Positions 42,697 to 50,666 of a DNA stretch of 64,000 bases are shown here, piece by piece. Each line of letters opens with the position of its first letter. Position 1 is the stretch's first letter. The DNA is from Roseiflexus sp. RS-1. GTDB lineage: Bacteria > Chloroflexota > Chloroflexia > Chloroflexales > Roseiflexaceae. The stretch covers positions 4,959,501 through 5,023,500 of the forward strand of contig NC_009523.1 of the NCBI RefSeq assembly GCF_000016665.1. The letters run 5' to 3'. A program made the translations under genes and the position numbers. The notes beneath the pieces are model-generated. The model was not told the origin of the DNA. It worked only from the letters and a program-made list of their open reading frames with translations, and made no database searches.

Positions 42697-43059
42697 TTAC
42701 TCAAAATACTCACCGTGAGATGCAAACCAGTACAGAATGTAGGCTGCTATTGCTAATCCAAATACTGCCACGATAAGAACAAGTCCCGAGGAGTTATTGG
42801 GTAGCTGGGACAGAATGCCCAATACGCTTAAGACTTGCAGAACAATGACGACGATGCGCGCCCAGTTTCTCAGCAACCAGAGTCCTCTGGCAATCACGAA
42901 ATACAAGGCGGCTATCACGGCGGCGAACACTATGGAGGACAAACCCTGTATCCCGTCCCTGCTGTTGGCAAGTAAAAAAAAGCCAGCCATGCAACTTACT
43001 ACGGCGGCGATGCCAAGAAGGATAGCATAGGCGGTCACGCAACCGGGCCGTTCATACAC
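42697..43059 (-). CDS. Small four-helix membrane protein
   Basis: A 120-residue protein (GTG 43059 after AGGAG) with four membrane segments at about 10-30, 38-56, 60-80 and 88-108. The end is WFASHGEYFE. It overlaps the preceding CPBP gene by 25 bp, so the two are coupled. The block is AT-richer than its surroundings. No family is recognised; a DUF2127-like or general integral protein is possible. Confidence 0.65.
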   Translation of the reverse strand: MYERPGCVTAYAILLGIAAVVSCMAGFFLLANSRDGIQGLSSIVFAAVIAALYFVIARGLWLLRNWARIVVIVLQVLSVLGILSQLPNNSSGLVLIVAVFGLAIAAYILYWFASHGEYFE

Positions 43060-43796
43060 GGCTTCTCTCCTTTCACCTTTCGCCAGACCCAAACCACCGT
43101 TGCTAAAATGGCAACCGCAAGATACAAGGTGCGTATTTCCGGGTACAAAATAGGTGAAACCTCTTGCGATTGGATAAGAACATCATAGGTTCCACCAACT
43201 CCCAGAAAAAACGGAAAAATCAACAAAGCGCTGTTACCTAGCCGATATGTGGTAGCGTAAAGCAAACCAACGAAAATCAATTTGCCATATTCTGGTTGGA
43301 ATCCTATATGATGAAAAGCGTAAAACAACGCCGTCATGATAATCGCAGGCACGATGCCAAAAGCTTGCTCGAAGAAAGTCCGCAGAAAAGCGTAGAAGAA
43401 AACCAATTCAAAACATAAGGCCAGCATGACGTAAGCTGCTGACCATACAGTTGACGCACTGAGACGGAAATCTGCCGGAGGCGGACTCCCAGACAGAAAC
43501 GAGAAGAACAAAAGCACTCCAAGGACAAGGTTGATTAGAAGAAAGACAGGCCACTTCTTTGAGCTAAAGCCAAACTCGGCCCAGTCTTTGCCAGAACGTT
43601 GAATGTATGCTAGAGGGAGAAGAATACCCACGAGGAAGATCTGCCCGACATCGCGAATCGCAATCCTTACCCAGGGCCAGTTCTCGAAAAGTAGCATTGC
43701 TGCTGACAAACCAACAACAACCGCCCCAGCAACCAGTACTATAAGCGTCTCACGGGAAGGTTGCCAGCGAAAGAGCTTTGGAATGACGTTTTTCAT
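43035..43796 (-). CDS. CPBP-family (Abi) intramembrane protein with altered active site
   Basis: A 253-residue polytopic protein (MKNVIPKLFRWQP...; a TTG eight codons upstream is possible) with about eight membrane segments. The CPBP motif 1, normally EExxxR, reads CFELVFFYAFLRTFFE with one Glu of the pair replaced; motif 2 is present as FYAFHH (FxxxH). Family members are prenyl-protein or bacteriocin-immunity-type intramembrane proteases. The changed motif may mean weak or no protease activity. Low GC compared with neighbours suggests recent transfer. Coupled with the four-helix protein downstream and a small frame upstream. Confidence 0.7.
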   Translation of the reverse strand: MKNVIPKLFRWQPSRETLIVLVAGAVVVGLSAAMLLFENWPWVRIAIRDVGQIFLVGILLPLAYIQRSGKDWAEFGFSSKKWPVFLLINLVLGVLLFFSFLSGSPPPADFRLSASTVWSAAYVMLALCFELVFFYAFLRTFFEQAFGIVPAIIMTALFYAFHHIGFQPEYGKLIFVGLLYATTYRLGNSALLIFPFFLGVGGTYDVLIQSQEVSPILYPEIRTLYLAVAILATVVWVWRKVKGEKPCMNGPVA

Positions 43797-43947
43797 TAGA
43801 CTCGACGGCTTCTTGTACAACGGGCAGATGTATACCGCTCGGCATTAAGTCACTCCGGCTTATCGGGTCTCTGGTATACCAGTCAAGGACTTCTTTCGTT
43901 TTCTCAACAATACTTTCTGGAGAGACTACAGAAACTTTTTTACACAC
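43750..43947 (-). CDS. Small frame upstream of the CPBP gene
   Basis: A 65-residue frame (MCKKVSVVSPESIVEKTKEV...) that overlaps the start of the CPBP gene by 47 bp. It is soluble, with a helix EKTKEVLDWYTRD. It could be a real small gene translated with the CPBP gene, or a frameshifted leftover of a longer gene. I recognise no family. Upstream to 44063 is AT-rich and empty. Confidence 0.3.
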   Translation of the reverse strand: MCKKVSVVSPESIVEKTKEVLDWYTRDPISRSDLMPSGIHLPVVQEAVESNEKRHSKALSLATFP

Positions 43948-44063
43948 ATGTCAAGAAAAACGTTCCGAGAATCAGCCACTTTAGGCTTAATATATACTTA
44001 AATCTCTAACCTTTACGGATATTGTACCACAAAAAAACATTGTCAGCAAGGGGAGAGCAATAG

Positions 44064-44459
44064 CAATATGCGCAGGAGAAAATCACCGATCGCCTCTGCA
44101 AAAACGTCTGCCTGCGCGGCTATTCCATCCGCACTGAGAAAGCCTCTTTCTACCGGTGCGTGCACTTCGTCTGCTTCTACAGCCATGACGAATGCTTGTA
44201 CGTCCTCGCTAAACCTGGCAGCGCGCTTTACCTTGTCACCTGCCTTCTCTGCGGCAGCGGCCTGCTGCTCGAAGCACTGCGCCTGCGTATCCAGGACTTC
44301 GACTTCGAGAACTCCCTCATCACTGTCTGCGACACCAGGTTCAACTGCGACTGCCTGACCTGCCTGCCCGACGACCAGGAGTTCCTCCAACGCCTCCACA
44401 CCCACCTTGGTCAGGTCCCCCGTCTCTACGAGTGTACGAACAGTTGTCATGCCGTATAG
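44064..44459 (+). pseudogene. Tyrosine recombinase (integron-integrase-like) remnant
   Basis: The plus strand reads LRGYSIRTEKASFYRCVHFV, the start of the core-binding domain (Y-S-RTE--Y----), then with a large internal loss YLVTCLLCGSGLLLEALRLR and IQDFDFENSLITV, the first catalytic-Arg region of integron-type integrases (LLYGSGLRL-E-LRLRVKD-D). The box II HxxR and the Tyr nucleophile are absent. No attC-like array was noted nearby. The overlapping minus-strand frame is a shadow. Confidence 0.6.
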
Positions 44460-44629
44460 CGGGTACGATGTGAATCCACACCCACCTCGGTCAGATCTCC
44501 GTCTCTACGAGTCTCACCTCGATGTCTTCAAGAGTGGACAGAAAACATGTGCGATATACATTTCGAGCAGCATCAGAACGTCCTGGCAGGCGGGTTTGGA
44601 ACCCGCCCCTACCGATGCAGTGCGCAGGG

Positions 44630-44888
44630 TATGTGCCTGGACAAAGGCTACGATGATAAAGACGTGCGTGCAACCTTGCGCGAATGTGGCTGTACCGCGC
44701 CCATGCACAGTCGCAACGAGGAAGCCGGGGAGATCGCACGCACAGCGTCGGGTGGTCAGGCGCGGTCAGAGCTGGCTCAATCGGTTTCGCCGCTTGCTGG
44801 TGCGCTGGAAGAAGAAACCCAGGCAGTATCTTGCCTTCCTTCGCTTCGTCTGTAGCGTGATCGCCTTGCGTGCCGCCGGGTTATTCGG
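44630..44888 (+). pseudogene. IS5-family transposase remnant
   Basis: In one frame CLDKGYDDKDVRATLRECGC, then after a frameshift SWLNRFRRLLVRWKKKPRQY and LAFLRFVCSVIALRAAGLFG, the C-terminal blocks of IS5-type transposases (LDKGYD, NRFRRLLVRWEKK, YLAFL--AC--I). The N-terminal half and DDE Asp residues are missing. Its end touches the 3' end of the relE-like gene. A second shorter remnant is at 23488. Confidence 0.75.
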
Positions 44889-45150
44889 ATCGGCTCTTAT
44901 AAACTTCACGACGATGCCTGACAAAGCGCACAATAATCTTTTGCTTCTCCAAATCGCTGGTGTACAGCACTCGATAATCTCCAACACGCAATTTGAATAC
45001 GCCTTGCCACTGACCTATGAGTGCTTCCGGGGTGACAACTTCAAGATTTTCCGCCAACCAACGCAACTTTTTCAGCACTCGTTGCGCTATAGGCTTGTCA
45101 AGGCGGGCCAGATCACTTTGCGCCGATTCCGTAAACTCTACCTGAGCCAT
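44881..45150 (-). CDS. RelE/ParE-family toxin
   Basis: An 89-residue protein, MAQVEFTESAQSDLARLDKP, with the RelE fold pattern: helix LARLDKPIAQRVLKKLRWLA, the strand block GVFKLRVGDYRVLYT and the end KIIVRFVRHRREVYK with basic catalytic residues. It probably cleaves mRNA on the ribosome when free of its antitoxin. It starts 3 bp after the antitoxin stop. It is complete, and its end abuts an IS5 remnant. Confidence 0.88.
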   Translation of the reverse strand: MAQVEFTESAQSDLARLDKPIAQRVLKKLRWLAENLEVVTPEALIGQWQGVFKLRVGDYRVLYTSDLEKQKIIVRFVRHRREVYKSRSE

Positions 45151-45153
45151 GTT

Positions 45154-45375
45154 TCACCACGTCAGACCAAGTCTGGCGGCAACCTCCTGAGCAGAAATTG
45201 TTTTACCTGCTTCATTTGTAGCCAGAGCACGTTGAAGTTCGAGCTTAAACTCATCTCTGAGTTCGAGACCTTCGTCAGGATCGCCCAGCATTTCAGACAA
45301 TGTCTGAATAACTGTTTCGCGGATGAGCTTTCTCAAGTCGTCCACAGTCATGTCGGCAATTGTTGTATGCGCCAT
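45154..45375 (-). CDS. Antitoxin of the RelE-type pair
   Basis: A 73-residue protein starting MAHTTIADMTVDDLRKLIRE from ATG 45375, with TAAGGAGAG upstream. The helix DDLRKLIRETVIQTLSEMLG and the following acidic GDPDEGLELRDE match small antitoxins found with RelE toxins in cyanobacteria and Chloroflexota. The C-terminus KTISAQEVAARLGLTW binds the toxin or may form a short helix. It is expected to neutralise the toxin and repress the operon. Confidence 0.75.
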   Translation of the reverse strand: MAHTTIADMTVDDLRKLIRETVIQTLSEMLGDPDEGLELRDEFKLELQRALATNEAGKTISAQEVAARLGLTW

Positions 45376-45582
45376 GTTTCTCTCCTTAATTTGCGAAGAC
45401 ATATCACACAATGCGCTGGCTAACAGCTTGCGCTTCAACCGCGCCGGACAAGCGGTGCGAGCGTTGCGGGTCGGCTTGATGCGTGTGCTCGCTGGCCCGT
45501 TCGTGGGAGAATAAACCTGCCCTGCCTGAAAAGGTTGACATGGTGGCTGAAACCCGGCGCCTTCTTGCCTTTTCAGTTACGG

Positions 45583-45813
45583 TTACCATTCAATTTCTCC
45601 GCGTGCCAGACGATTTTCATAGTCTTCAAGTCCGGCCAGGTAATCGGAGAAACCCGACTCGGAAAGTTCCAGTGCTTCCGTAAACTGATTCCACAGTTGC
45701 CAGCGAGTAGCGTCTTGTCTCATCAGTAAGAAATCTACGAAATCGCTCACTTCCTGGATAAGCGATTCGGGCAACTGACGAATCTTGGTTACAGTCATAT
45801 CATAGACACTCAT
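45583..45813 (-). CDS. DUF2281-like antitoxin, no intact partner
   Basis: A 76-residue protein from ATG 45813 (MSVYDMTVTKIRQLPESLIQ) with the DUF2281 pattern of an N-terminal helix (LPESLIQEVSDFVDFLL) and a C-terminal tail ending YENRLARGEIEW. Such proteins usually precede a PIN or RelE toxin. Downstream, a frame starting at 45589 (MVTVTEKARRRRV) overlaps its stop but soon loses any family likeness, so the toxin seems lost. Confidence 0.65.
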   Translation of the reverse strand: MSVYDMTVTKIRQLPESLIQEVSDFVDFLLMRQDATRWQLWNQFTEALELSESGFSDYLAGLEDYENRLARGEIEW

Positions 45814-45918
45814 GCGTTTGCCCCTTCTTGACGCTGCGCCCAACTTTATACAGATTCCGCTTTCTCCCCTCCAGGGCGCCTTACACAGATTCCGTATCAT
45901 CCGCCTCCAGGGGTGCAT

Positions 45919-46339
45919 GTGCAGAGATCATCCTGTATCGTAACCCCTGGCAACGGCTATGCTCATCCATACGCACAATACTCCACCATGTTACAACACA
46001 AGAATTGCCATCTGTCAAGGAGTCAGGAATGCGCCTGTTCTCTCGTGTGCAGCCCATCCCTGACGCGCGTTCACATCATTCATTTTGGCGGCTGTGCATG
46101 GCGAGACCTCCCTGCGCAGGATGGGGCAACGGGGAAGCGGCGCGCGGCGCTGCTGATGAACGATGCGCTGTTCGGCTGCCGGGCGCATGTGCGCGTTCCG
46201 ATGCCGTTCGCCTGCCGGTGCGTGGTGAGCGCACTCCCGCCGGGGAGCGTGGAGGAGTGCGCTGCGCCTTCGCTGTTAGGATGACGACGGGGCGCCAGGC
46301 TCACAGATAGAGCGTTTTCTGGCGCCTTCTGGTCTCGCA
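45919..46339. other. Intergenic stretch without recognised gene
   Basis: About 420 bp between the DUF2281 gene and R1 repeats. Open frames exist on the plus strand, but their codon use and sequence give no family likeness. CGCGCGGCGCTGCTG-type GC-rich sequence at 46140-46260 looks like coding-style DNA without an identifiable product. Confidence 0.4.
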
Positions 46340-46344
46340 CTCCT

Positions 46345-46555
46345 TATGTGGAGCATCAGGAAGCCCAATTCCCCCCTTCTCCCGCGCGCAGGAGGAAGGG
46401 GGTCGGGGGATCTCTCAGGGGTAGATGTTTTGGCAAGCCCCTGCGCGCCATCTCCCGTTTCAGCCATCAGAACGCTCAAACTCCCCCCTTCTCCCACAAG
46501 GGGAGAAGGGGGGAGGGGGGATGAGGGAAAAAGGGCGTCGGGATGTGGCAGCATG
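46345..46555. repeat. Repeat family R1, two tandem copies
   Basis: Copies at about 46345-46425 and 46430-46545. The second has GCCATCTCCCGTTTCAGCCA, the hairpin CCCTTCTCCC-ACAAG-GGGAGAAGGG and GGGGGGATGAGG. The linker GGGGTAGATGTTTTGGCA between the copies is the same as the one between the tandem copies at 2095-2115, so the tandem arrangement itself is duplicated. Confidence 0.75.
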
Positions 46556-46559
46556 CTCC

Positions 46560-46862
46560 TCACATGCCGGTGCGATCATCACTCCGGAACGGGCGCTCCT
46601 GATCCGTCCCCAGCGCTTCGAGCAGCAGATCGGCTTCCTCTGGCGTGATCCGCCCATCGGCGACCATGCGCAGAATGGCGGCGCGCTGATCTTCGAGCGT
46701 CGCACCGGAGGACGGCGCAGCCTGCTCAGGCGCCGTCGCCTGCGCCGGTTCATCGGCGGGTGCAGAGGCATCGGGCGCCTGCGTGACGTTGATCCGGATC
46801 GTTGCGCCGGTCGCCGCTTCGGGCGGGTGCGGCGGTCCGGGCGGATGGGGCGGGTCATTCAC
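46560..46862 (-). CDS. Small protein with a SHOCT-like C-terminal helix pair
   Basis: A 100-residue protein from GTG 46862 (MNDPPHPPGPPHPPEAATGA when read as Met). A Pro/Ala-rich N-terminal half is followed by LEDQRAAILRMVADGRITPE and EADLLLEALG, the SHOCT-type module found at the ends of DUF4097/YvlB-like and PspC proteins. Function is unknown. It is divergent from the gene at 47004, sharing a palindrome-bearing promoter gap. Confidence 0.55.
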   Translation of the reverse strand: MNDPPHPPGPPHPPEAATGATIRINVTQAPDASAPADEPAQATAPEQAAPSSGATLEDQRAAILRMVADGRITPEEADLLLEALGTDQERPFRSDDRTGM

Positions 46863-46865
46863 GAT

Positions 46866-46894
46866 TTGTTTACTTTTCACACGTGTGATATACT
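46866..46894 (+). promoter_or_regulatory. Promoter with a 12-bp palindrome in the spacer
   Basis: TTGTTT (46866-46871) and TATACT (46889-46894) with 17 bp between. The spacer holds TCACACGTGTGA (46877-46888), a perfect palindrome that could be an operator. It reads toward the gene at 47004. The divergent SHOCT-like gene starts at 46862, so one site could control both. Confidence 0.5.
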
Positions 46895-47003
46895 GTGAGC
46901 AAGCAGTATCCCACGACACTATCCCGACTACGCCACGCTCGCACCGTCTCTGCGGCATCAGCCTGCCAGTTGTGCTGGCGTCGCACTCGCCAGGAGGCCA
47001 CCC

Positions 47004-47384
47004 GTGGAACATCGCCCCAAAATGCCCGATTTTGAACGGATGGCGCGTGATGCCGGATATCGAGTTGTGGAGATCGAGCGCCTCCGCAGCAATCGCTGGT
47101 TAGTCACGCTGGTGGACGGGGATGGTCACCCAGTGCTTGTGCTGGCGCAGGCGCGTCCGTTGATCGGTTCTGCCGATGTGCAGGACCTGGCGGAATTCGT
47201 GCGTTTGCGGAACCCGACGATGGGGATTTTGCTCGCCATCGGCGGCATGTTCAGCGCCAGCGCACAGCATACCTGCGCCGAACTGCGCGACCGGCGCCTG
47301 CACCTCTGTACCGCGCTGCCGCCAGCGCCCGCCGCAGTTGCCGAAGAACCTGCCGTGCGCAATGCACTGGCATCACCGCGCTGA
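47004..47384 (+). CDS. 126-residue protein of unknown function
   Basis: GTG start at 47004 after AGGAGGCCACCC. The protein begins MEHRPKMPDFERMARDAGYR; the middle VVEIERLRSNRWLVTLVDGD and VLVLAQARPLIGSADVQDLA has an alternating beta pattern that recalls the restriction-endonuclease-like (Mrr) fold without its clear D/ExK residues. The tail is Ala/Pro-rich. No neighbour supports a role. Good ribosome site and codon use suggest that it is real. Confidence 0.55.
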   Translation: MEHRPKMPDFERMARDAGYRVVEIERLRSNRWLVTLVDGDGHPVLVLAQARPLIGSADVQDLAEFVRLRNPTMGILLAIGGMFSASAQHTCAELRDRRLHLCTALPPAPAAVAEEPAVRNALASPR

Positions 47385-47413
47385 TCGCCGCTTTCCTCAC
47401 GAGCAGCACGCGG

Positions 47414-48175
47414 TCAGTGCGACAGCACCTGTGACAGGAAAAGTTTCGTGCGCGCTTCACGTGGATCGCCGAAGATCTGCTCTGGTGTTCCGCTCTCAAC
47501 GATTTGTCCCTGATCGAAAAAGTACATTGTATCGGCGACGGCGCGCGCAAACCCCATTTCGTGCGTCACGACGATCATGGTCATGCCGCTCTCAGCCAGT
47601 TCGACCATCACATCCAGCACTTCTTTGATCATCTCCGGGTCGAGGGCGGATGTCGGTTCGTCGAAGAGCATGATCTTCGGCTGCATCGCCAGGGCGCGCG
47701 CAATGGCGACGCGCTGCTGTTGACCGCCGCTCAACTGCCCCGGATATTTGCGCGCCTGTTCGGGGATGCCCACTCGCTTCAGCAACTGCATCGCCACTTC
47801 TTCCGCCTGCGCTTTCGTCCATCCACGCACCCAGATTGGTGCAAGCGTGATATTGTCGATCACCGTCAGATGTGGGAAGAGATTGAACTGCTGAAAGACC
47901 ATGCCGGTCTCCATGCGGATGCGTTCGATGTTGCGCACATCATGGGTCAGTTCGATGCCATCGACGATGATCTGTCCGCGCTGATGATCTTCCAGGCGAT
48001 TGATGGTGCGGATAAAGGTCGATTTCCCCGATCCGGATGGACCAAACACAACCACGACTTCGCCGCGACGCACTTCCATGGTGATCCCGCGCAGGGCGTG
48101 GTAGTTGCCGTACCATTTGTGAACATCGCGACAGATAATTATTGGGTCGGCTGTTGACGGTACGTTCGTGCCCAT
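47414..48175 (-). CDS. aapP: General L-amino acid ABC transporter, ATP-binding subunit AapP
   Basis: A 253-residue ABC ATPase of the polar amino acid (GlnQ/AapP) group. Walker A is GPSGSGKST (about 45-53), Q-loop [12 protein letters not shown], signature LSGGQQQR (about 147-154), Walker [21 protein letters not shown], and the His switch VTHEMGF. It energises uptake with the two permeases upstream. Last gene of aapJQMP, 16 bp after aapM. Confidence 0.95.
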   Translation of the reverse strand: MGTNVPSTADPIIICRDVHKWYGNYHALRGITMEVRRGEVVVVFGPSGSGKSTFIRTINRLEDHQRGQIIVDGIELTHDVRNIERIRMETGMVFQQFNLFPHLTVIDNITLAPIWVRGWTKAQAEEVAMQLLKRVGIPEQARKYPGQLSGGQQQRVAIARALAMQPKIMLFDEPTSALDPEMIKEVLDVMVELAESGMTMIVVTHEMGFARAVADTMYFFDQGQIVESGTPEQIFGDPREARTKLFLSQVLSH

Positions 48176-48191
48176 ACGCTCGCTTCGCGCT

Positions 48192-49403
48192 TCAGCGTCC
48201 GGTGTGCAGTTTTGCTTCCAGGCGCTGACTGAACGCCGACATCAGGTAACAGAAGATGCCATAGATGAATGCGACGAATGTGTACACTTCCGCCTGCAAT
48301 CCAAGGAAATCGGGCTGTGCCAGGACAGTTCTGGCAATGCCCATGAGGTCGAGCAGACCAACGATCACCACCAGCGAGGTATCCTTAAAGAGCGCGATGA
48401 ACTGCCCGACCAGGATGGGAATGACCGCTCGGAGCGCCTGTGGCAGAATGATGAGCAGTGTCATCTTCCACGGGTTCAACCCCAGCGCGCGCGCCGCTTC
48501 GTACTGACCGCGCGGGATCGACTGCAAGCCGCCGCGCACATTCTCGGCGAGATAGGCGGCGCTGAAAATGACCACGCCCGCCATCGCGCGCACGACCCGG
48601 TCGATGGTGATGCCGGGAAGAAAGAGTGGCAGCATCAACTGCGCCATGAACAGGACGCTGATGAACGGCACTCCGCGAATGAGTTCGATGTACGCCACGC
48701 AGAGCCATCGCACCACCGGCAGACTCGACTGCCGCCCCAGTGCCAGCAGGACGCCAAGCGGAAAGGAGAAGACGATGCCAACTACCGAGAGCAACAGCGT
48801 GAGCAACAATCCGCCCCACAGATTGGTCGGTACCGGTGGAATGGGGCTATCGTCGGCGCCGACCCCGCTGACCAGCACGAAGAGTATGGGAAAGTAGAGG
48901 ATCCAGCCGACGATGCTGATCCGTCGCAGTGCGGCGCTCCATCGCCAGCTCAGCGCATACCCGACGACACCGGCAATCCCGGTGATCAGCAGCGCCAGGC
49001 GCGCTGTTTCGTCGGACGTGATGATTGCCAGGATAAACGGCAGCGCCCCAAACGCAATCGCCCCGCCGCGCTGCGCTCCGCCCCAGATACTCCACGACAT
49101 CCCGATCAGCAGCGCCAGCAGCGCAACACATGCCCAGATGCGCCAGAGCGCCGCAACCGGATACTGCCCGACCATAAACAGGCGCAGGTTGGCGGTGATC
49201 ACCTCCCAGCGCGCCTGGGTGAATGCCCACTCCAGCACGCCACGCACGATCAGCGCCGCCAGAAACAGCATCACCACCGTCAGCAGCGCGTTGTACCAGG
49301 TGCTGAACAGGTTCTTGTGCAGCCAGCGAACAATGCTGGAGCGTTCGGTTGGCGGCGGCAGCGCCTCCGCCGTTTTAGAAACTGTTGGCGTATTGGCACC
49401 CAT
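48192..49403 (-). CDS. aapM: General L-amino acid ABC transporter, permease AapM
   Basis: A 403-residue permease with about eight membrane segments and the HisM-type inner-membrane domain near the C-terminus. The EAA loop is [20 protein letters not shown], and [19 protein letters not shown] precedes it. The N-terminal extension with extra helices is typical of AapM compared with short HisM permeases. It starts 3 bp after the aapQ stop and pairs with AapQ. Confidence 0.93.
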   Translation of the reverse strand: MGANTPTVSKTAEALPPPTERSSIVRWLHKNLFSTWYNALLTVVMLFLAALIVRGVLEWAFTQARWEVITANLRLFMVGQYPVAALWRIWACVALLALLIGMSWSIWGGAQRGGAIAFGALPFILAIITSDETARLALLITGIAGVVGYALSWRWSAALRRISIVGWILYFPILFVLVSGVGADDSPIPPVPTNLWGGLLLTLLLSVVGIVFSFPLGVLLALGRQSSLPVVRWLCVAYIELIRGVPFISVLFMAQLMLPLFLPGITIDRVVRAMAGVVIFSAAYLAENVRGGLQSIPRGQYEAARALGLNPWKMTLLIILPQALRAVIPILVGQFIALFKDTSLVVIVGLLDLMGIARTVLAQPDFLGLQAEVYTFVAFIYGIFCYLMSAFSQRLEAKLHTGR

Positions 49404-49406
49404 GCA

Positions 49407-50597
49407 TCAACGCTCCACCAGACGTACACGACGGTTGTACCAGTTCATCACCAGCGACGTGATCAGACTCAGCATGAGATACACCGCCATGACCACTGCA
49501 ATCATCTCAACAGCGCGCCCGGTCTGATTGATGATCGTTCCCGATATTGCGAACAGATCAGGGTATCCGATGGCGACCGCCAGCGTCGAGTTTTTGGTGA
49601 GGTTCAGGTACTGATTGGTGACCGGCGGAATGATCACGCGCAACGCCTGCGGAAACACGACCAGCCGCAGCGTGCGCGATGGGTTGAGACCCAGCGCCCG
49701 CGCCGCTTCGACCTGACCTTTCGGCACCGCCTGAATGCCGGCTCGCACCACTTCGCCGATAAATGCTGCGGTGTAGATAACGAGACCGATCAGGAGCGCC
49801 ATAAATTCGGGTGAGAGCACCTGACCACCGCGAAAGTTGAAGCCGGCGATCTCCGGCAGTGAAAGCGCAAGCGGCGGTTGCGGCAGGGCGAACCATCCGA
49901 TCAGCGCAATCAGCGTCATCGTCAGCAGTGATGGCACAACCTGCGGACGCGGACGACCACTCCGGTTCTGCCACCAGCGCATTGCCAGACCCACCACTGC
50001 ACCGGCGATCAGGGCGCCGATCAGAACCGAAACATAGAGCGACCAGGTGTCGGTCGGCTCGCCCCAGGGTATCGCCACCCCACGATTGCTCAGGTAGATC
50101 GGACCGAGGCTCACCGCCTGCCGCGCGCGGGGAAGTTTCAGAAAGAATGCCGTGTAAATGAACACGAGCAGCACCAGCAGCGGCACATTGCGCATCACCT
50201 CGACAAACACCCACGCCATGCGGTTGACGAGCCAGTTGCTCGAAAGACGCGCCACCCCAACCACAATGCCGAGCAGCGTTGACAGAACGATGCCGAGCAC
50301 ACTCACCAGGATCGTGTTGAGTAACCCGACCTGAAGGGCGCGAGCGAACGTATCGGTGCTGCTGTACGGGATTGGAGCATCACTGATATCGAACCCGGCG
50401 CCGCTGTTCAAAAAGTCGAACCCCAGCACCAAACCCTGCTGCTGCAACGACGTCAGCATGTTGCGCAGCGCAATCGATCCCACCCAGATAACCAGCGCCA
50501 GAAACAGGATCTGGGCAGCGACCTGGATGACGCGCTCATCACGCCAGAAAGCGCGACTCAACCGCATTGGGGATGTCGAACGCGGAGGGTGTTCCAT
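49407..50597 (-). CDS. aapQ: General L-amino acid ABC transporter, permease AapQ
   Basis: A 396-residue permease with the AapQ layout: an N-terminal segment, a periplasmic insert (LVLGFDFLNSGAGFDISDAP, conserved in AapQ), then a HisM-type core with the loop [20 protein letters not shown]. It forms the channel with AapM. It lies 69 bp after aapJ; a strong hairpin occupies that gap. Confidence 0.93.
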   Translation of the reverse strand: MEHPPRSTSPMRLSRAFWRDERVIQVAAQILFLALVIWVGSIALRNMLTSLQQQGLVLGFDFLNSGAGFDISDAPIPYSSTDTFARALQVGLLNTILVSVLGIVLSTLLGIVVGVARLSSNWLVNRMAWVFVEVMRNVPLLVLLVFIYTAFFLKLPRARQAVSLGPIYLSNRGVAIPWGEPTDTWSLYVSVLIGALIAGAVVGLAMRWWQNRSGRPRPQVVPSLLTMTLIALIGWFALPQPPLALSLPEIAGFNFRGGQVLSPEFMALLIGLVIYTAAFIGEVVRAGIQAVPKGQVEAARALGLNPSRTLRLVVFPQALRVIIPPVTNQYLNLTKNSTLAVAIGYPDLFAISGTIINQTGRAVEMIAVVMAVYLMLSLITSLVMNWYNRRVRLVER

Positions 50598-50623
50598 GGC
50601 TCTGTGTGTATGTGCTGGAAGAC

Positions 50624-50654
50624 GATCTCGCAGGCAGGAAAAACCTGCGAGATC
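50624..50654 (-). terminator. Hairpin between aapJ and aapQ (partial terminator or mRNA stabiliser)
   Basis: GATCTCGCAGG and CCTGCGAGATC form an 11-bp perfect stem with a 9-nt loop. It has no long U-run. In binding-protein ABC operons such hairpins often let the binding protein be made in excess of the permeases, and the position fits this. Confidence 0.6.
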
Positions 50655-50666
50655 GCATCGTTCGGC

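Noticed and set aside
44043-44450. Minus-strand frame of 135 codons rich in Val/Glu/Ala
   Set aside because: It is antisense to an integrase remnant with clear tyrosine-recombinase blocks on the plus strand; its composition looks like a shadow.
44407-45423. Plus-strand frame of 338 codons
   Set aside because: It runs through integrase debris, an IS5 remnant and then antisense to the RelE-type pair; only the IS5 part is meaningful.
48168-49814. Plus-strand frame of 548 codons
   Set aside because: Shadow of aapM/aapQ; Gln/Arg/His-rich without any family pattern.
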